In this document: positions 35,534 to 37,991 of the stretch, piece after piece
How positions within the stretch are numbered: position 1 is the stretch's first letter
Layout: the number at the start of each line of letters is the position of its first letter
DNA from: Cudoniella acicularis
Taxonomy: Eukaryota > Ascomycota > Leotiomycetes > Helotiales > Helotiaceae
Direction of reading: 5' to 3'
Length of the DNA stretch: 37,991 nucleotides
Assembly: GCA_013054445.1 (NCBI GenBank)
Contig: JAAMPI010000435.1
Coordinates: 1 to 37,991 of the forward strand
Notes under the pieces: generated by a model
Told to the model about the DNA's origin: nothing
The model's database searches: none
What the model saw: the letters and a program-made list of their open reading frames with translations, nothing else
Translations under genes and position numbers: made by a program

Positions 35534-36070
35534 ATGAGCACACACAGTAGTAGCGCAAGGAACAGTACCGAAGTGAGCCACGGACGTGGAGGTATGTATC
35601 GCTCTTGTCATCGGAATCCTATAAGTATTTCTAATCTTTATTCATAGGCGCTGGAAACATTAGCAAAGACAGCACTCCGTATGCTCGAACCATCACTCTC
35701 TTTGTTCTTTCTGCGCCATTGAAACACGAACTGACATTGTGATAGCTATGGTGATGGTGAAATTGTTCGCGAGGGTGTTATTGGTGACCACGGCGATGGA
35801 GCCTTCAGCACTGGCCGCGGTGGAGCTGCCAACATTGGGTCCCCAGGCATGAAAGCCACCGAACGAAAAGACGAAGTCGCCATTCCAGAAGTAGCTCTGC
35901 GACCAAGCATGGAGGGCGAGAACTTCCACGTTGGGAGAGGAGGAGGGGGAAACGTCCATGTTGCGGAGGAGCCACCCAAGAAGCACCCAGAGGGTTTGGC
36001 AGACAAGCTCAAGAACAAGCTTTTCAAAAAGAAGGTCAAGGAATCGAAGGCAGAGGCCACTTCCACTTGA
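35534..36070 (+). CDS. DUF3602-family glycine-rich protein
   Basis: Small fungal protein with repeated GRGG motifs, as in the DUF3602/Par32 group, in which yeast Par32 is linked to TORC1 nitrogen signalling and ammonium transporter control. Three exons: 35534-35591, 35648-35678, 35746-36070; 137 aa. Three GRGG-type motifs are visible: HGRGGAGNIS, TGRGGAANIGS and VGRGGGGNVH; the first spans the exon 1/2 junction, which supports that intron. The C-terminus is basic (LADKLKNKLFKKKVKESK). No membrane segment. The middle 31-nt exon depends on donors gtatgt and gtatgc, both good. Whether it shares Par32's role is inference from the motif only. Confidence 0.82.
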
Positions 36071-36943
36071 ACGCGGCCTGAGGGGGATCGCATCTCTTCA
36101 AAATGGGAAGTATGTGTTTTTCCAACGAGGGAGATGGGCTCGAACAAATGGAACGGGAGTTTAGGAGGATTTCTTGATACCAAATGGAGCATACCATAAC
36201 GTGTTGAGCCCTGGCTCTCTTTTCTGCAAATCCGATTATAGATAGGTTGGAGTAATTTAAAACTGAAGCGTGCGACCCGCAGATTTGTGTCCATTAGTCT
36301 GACGTGTTGCAATGGATCTTTTTAAAGAACAATTTCACAGTGGCCATTCGCCTTCCGAGGCGTTCAGGACATGTAGCCTCTCATTGGAATGGGCCGTGAA
36401 AAAATTATTTGGGAGGCAACTTTGGCTGTCGGGGATCACCGTAACATTCGCGACTAGCGCGAATGGTTCCTCGCGCGTATGGCCAGGAGCCAAGTTGACC
36501 CGCGCGTCACAGTATAAGCCGTAATCTTCCCACCACAACCAACACGCTCAATTCCACCATTCGATAGGCGCAAACTGATCAACGCAGTGCGTCGCTTCCA
36601 AGGCTCTTTCTTCCATCTTTGCAACTATCCCCAAGCGCTTTGCACACTTTGGACGGCCCTTGCGACTGCGACAGCAACAGCAACAGCGACAGCGATCGGC
36701 CAACGACTGCCCTCCTCAGCCACCCTCTTTCTCTCCTTCCGCCAGTTTGCGACAAACGAACCCGCAACCTGTTATCAAGTCGCAACCACCCTCACGCGAG
36801 CTTCTTTTGCGGTTGCTCAAAGAAACTGCCTCAGCGCGTCTTCTTGTCTTTCTTGAGGTTGATCTGAAGTGCGCGCTTCTGGGATCCACATTTCCTACCG
36901 TCCTGAAAAGCAGCCCATCTCATCTCAACCTCCTCCAGCGATC
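36071..36943. other. Intergenic region and BAH-PHD leader
   Basis: No supported gene. The first part is probably the DUF3602 3' UTR. From about 36540 the sequence is CT- and CAG-rich (a CAGCAACAG-type stretch near 36668), consistent with promoter and leader of the next gene. Open frames at 36587-36998 follow this bias and are not credible proteins. Confidence 0.5.
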
Positions 36944-37991
36944 ATGGCTCCCAAGCATGGCCTCGGCTCACTCCAGACCCCCGAGGAAGGGCTTCTGAAG
37001 CGCGCAAAGACCTCTGCCACACCCGCGTCACGATCCGCGACGCCAGCAGAGGCACAGGGAAAGGTCAATTTTACAATTGAGTATCCAGTAATGGATGAGG
37101 ACAAGAAGAGGTCGAAAAGGGATCTAGAGCTGGCAGAGCACGCAGAATGGCAGGTTTCGCCATTCGAAGCAAAAGGCGCGTCGAAGGAAGGCGAGCTCGA
37201 CCAGTGGTACACCGTGGTCCCGTCAACTGAGTGGTTAAGCATGAAGAAATACAACAACTTTGTCAGTGAGTATTATCTTTGAACCATCCTTTTGGGACAA
37301 TCGATTTACTAACATCATTGAAAGTTCAGGGGGAGACGTATAAAAATAATCACTTTGTTTATGTTCGGAGTGATGAGACCCCACCAAGGGAGAGAGCTTC
37401 CGACAAAGAGGAGAATTTGAAGGACTTCTGGGTCGCGAGAATATTGCAAGTTAGAGCGGTAAACTCACAGCATGTATATGCATTGGTATGCTACTTGTTC
37501 TATAGTCCACGAATCTCTGCTGATTGAGTAAAATAGGTGGCATGGATGTACTGGGCAGACGAACTTCCAGTTCCAAAGACAAAATCACCAGACCAGGTTT
37601 CGCCAAGTGGAGGCAAGCGAACATACCACGGCAATCACGAGCTTATAGCCTCGAATTATATGGAGGTTCTGGATGTGCTCTCATTTGCAGGGAAGGCAGA
37701 TGTTATTCAGTGGATGGAAGAAGACGACAATATTCAATCCAAACTCTACTGGCGGCAGACGTTCTGTCGTGAAACCCAAGAGCTTTCTGTAAGCATCTCT
37801 AGGTTCAATGTCAATTTTGGATACCACTAACTCATGTCAGCGAATTCGAGAACATTGTATTTGCAAAGGACACTTTAACCCCGAGGTTTCGATGTACATC
37901 TGCGACAATCCAACTTGCAAGATCTGGCTCCACAAGGCTTGCTTAATCGACGACAGTCTCTTAAAGACCTACAAGAAACTTACTGCCACCG
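36944..37991 (+). CDS. BAH and PHD domain protein, 3' truncated
   Basis: Chromatin reader-type protein with a bromo-adjacent homology domain followed by a PHD finger, a combination found in fungal histone-binding proteins. Four exons in view: 36944-37265, 37325-37485, 37537-37788 and 37841 to beyond 37991. The N-terminus MAPKHGLGSLQTPEEG is basic and Ser/Thr-rich. The BAH domain begins around QGETYKNNHFVYVRSDE and includes FWVARILQVRAVNSQHVYAL, VAWMYWADELP and HELIASNYMEVLDV. The PHD finger starts REHCICKGHF and continues MYICDNPTCKIWLHKACLID, with the C-x-C, C-x4-C and H-x2-C pattern partly visible. The end is cut by the window. The histone mark recognised cannot be told from sequence alone. 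Confidence 0.88.

Overview
The window is nuclear DNA of a filamentous ascomycete (Pezizomycotina). Genes are spaced 0.5-2.5 kb apart, carry many short GT-AG introns (mostly 48-150 nt), and encode typical fungal products: an LRR-containing adenylate cyclase, a CRH-type GPI cell-wall enzyme, and DUF2406 and DUF3602 proteins. Protein style suggests Leotiomycetes/Helotiales, but that is an impression from family memory, not a computed placement. I see no intact transposon, rRNA, convincing tRNA or CRISPR array.

Layout. 1-657 (+): 3' end of a Nab2-type CCCH zinc-finger mRNA-binding protein. 1055-3085 (+): mitochondrial protoporphyrinogen oxidase (HEM14). 3507-5840 (-): a decayed RING-H2 gene with stops and a frame change. 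6974-8537 (-): CRH-family GH16 transglycosylase with signal peptide and probable GPI tail. 10642-17418 (+): adenylate cyclase with two upstream ORFs in its leader. 18542-19816 (+): AIM2/dienelactone hydrolase family protein, seven exons including a 12-nt one. 20372-22479 (-): glucose-6-phosphate dehydrogenase. 23831-24545 (+): ribosomal protein eL33. 27042-28685 (+): DUF2406 protein with an unusually long, frame-open intron. 29120-29570 (-): VMA21, V-ATPase assembly factor. 30112-33815 (+): FUN30/Fft3-type SNF2 remodeler with CUE domain and an apparent 1-nt homopolymer frame slip near its N-terminus. 35534-36070 (+): DUF3602 protein. 36944 to window end (+): BAH-PHD protein, 3' truncated.

The genes are mostly unrelated housekeeping or regulatory genes and do not form a pathway cluster. 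The CRH/cyclase, G6PDH/eL33 and VMA21/FUN30 pairs are divergent and may share control regions. I found no clear new biological system. The points most worth checking are the RING pseudogene with stops at possible former Gln codons, the cyclase upstream ORF whose stop overlaps the cyclase start (ATGA), the frame-open 320-nt intron of the DUF2406 gene, and the FUN30 poly-A frame slip. Exon boundaries were set by eye from splice consensus, phase and protein continuity, without transcripts.
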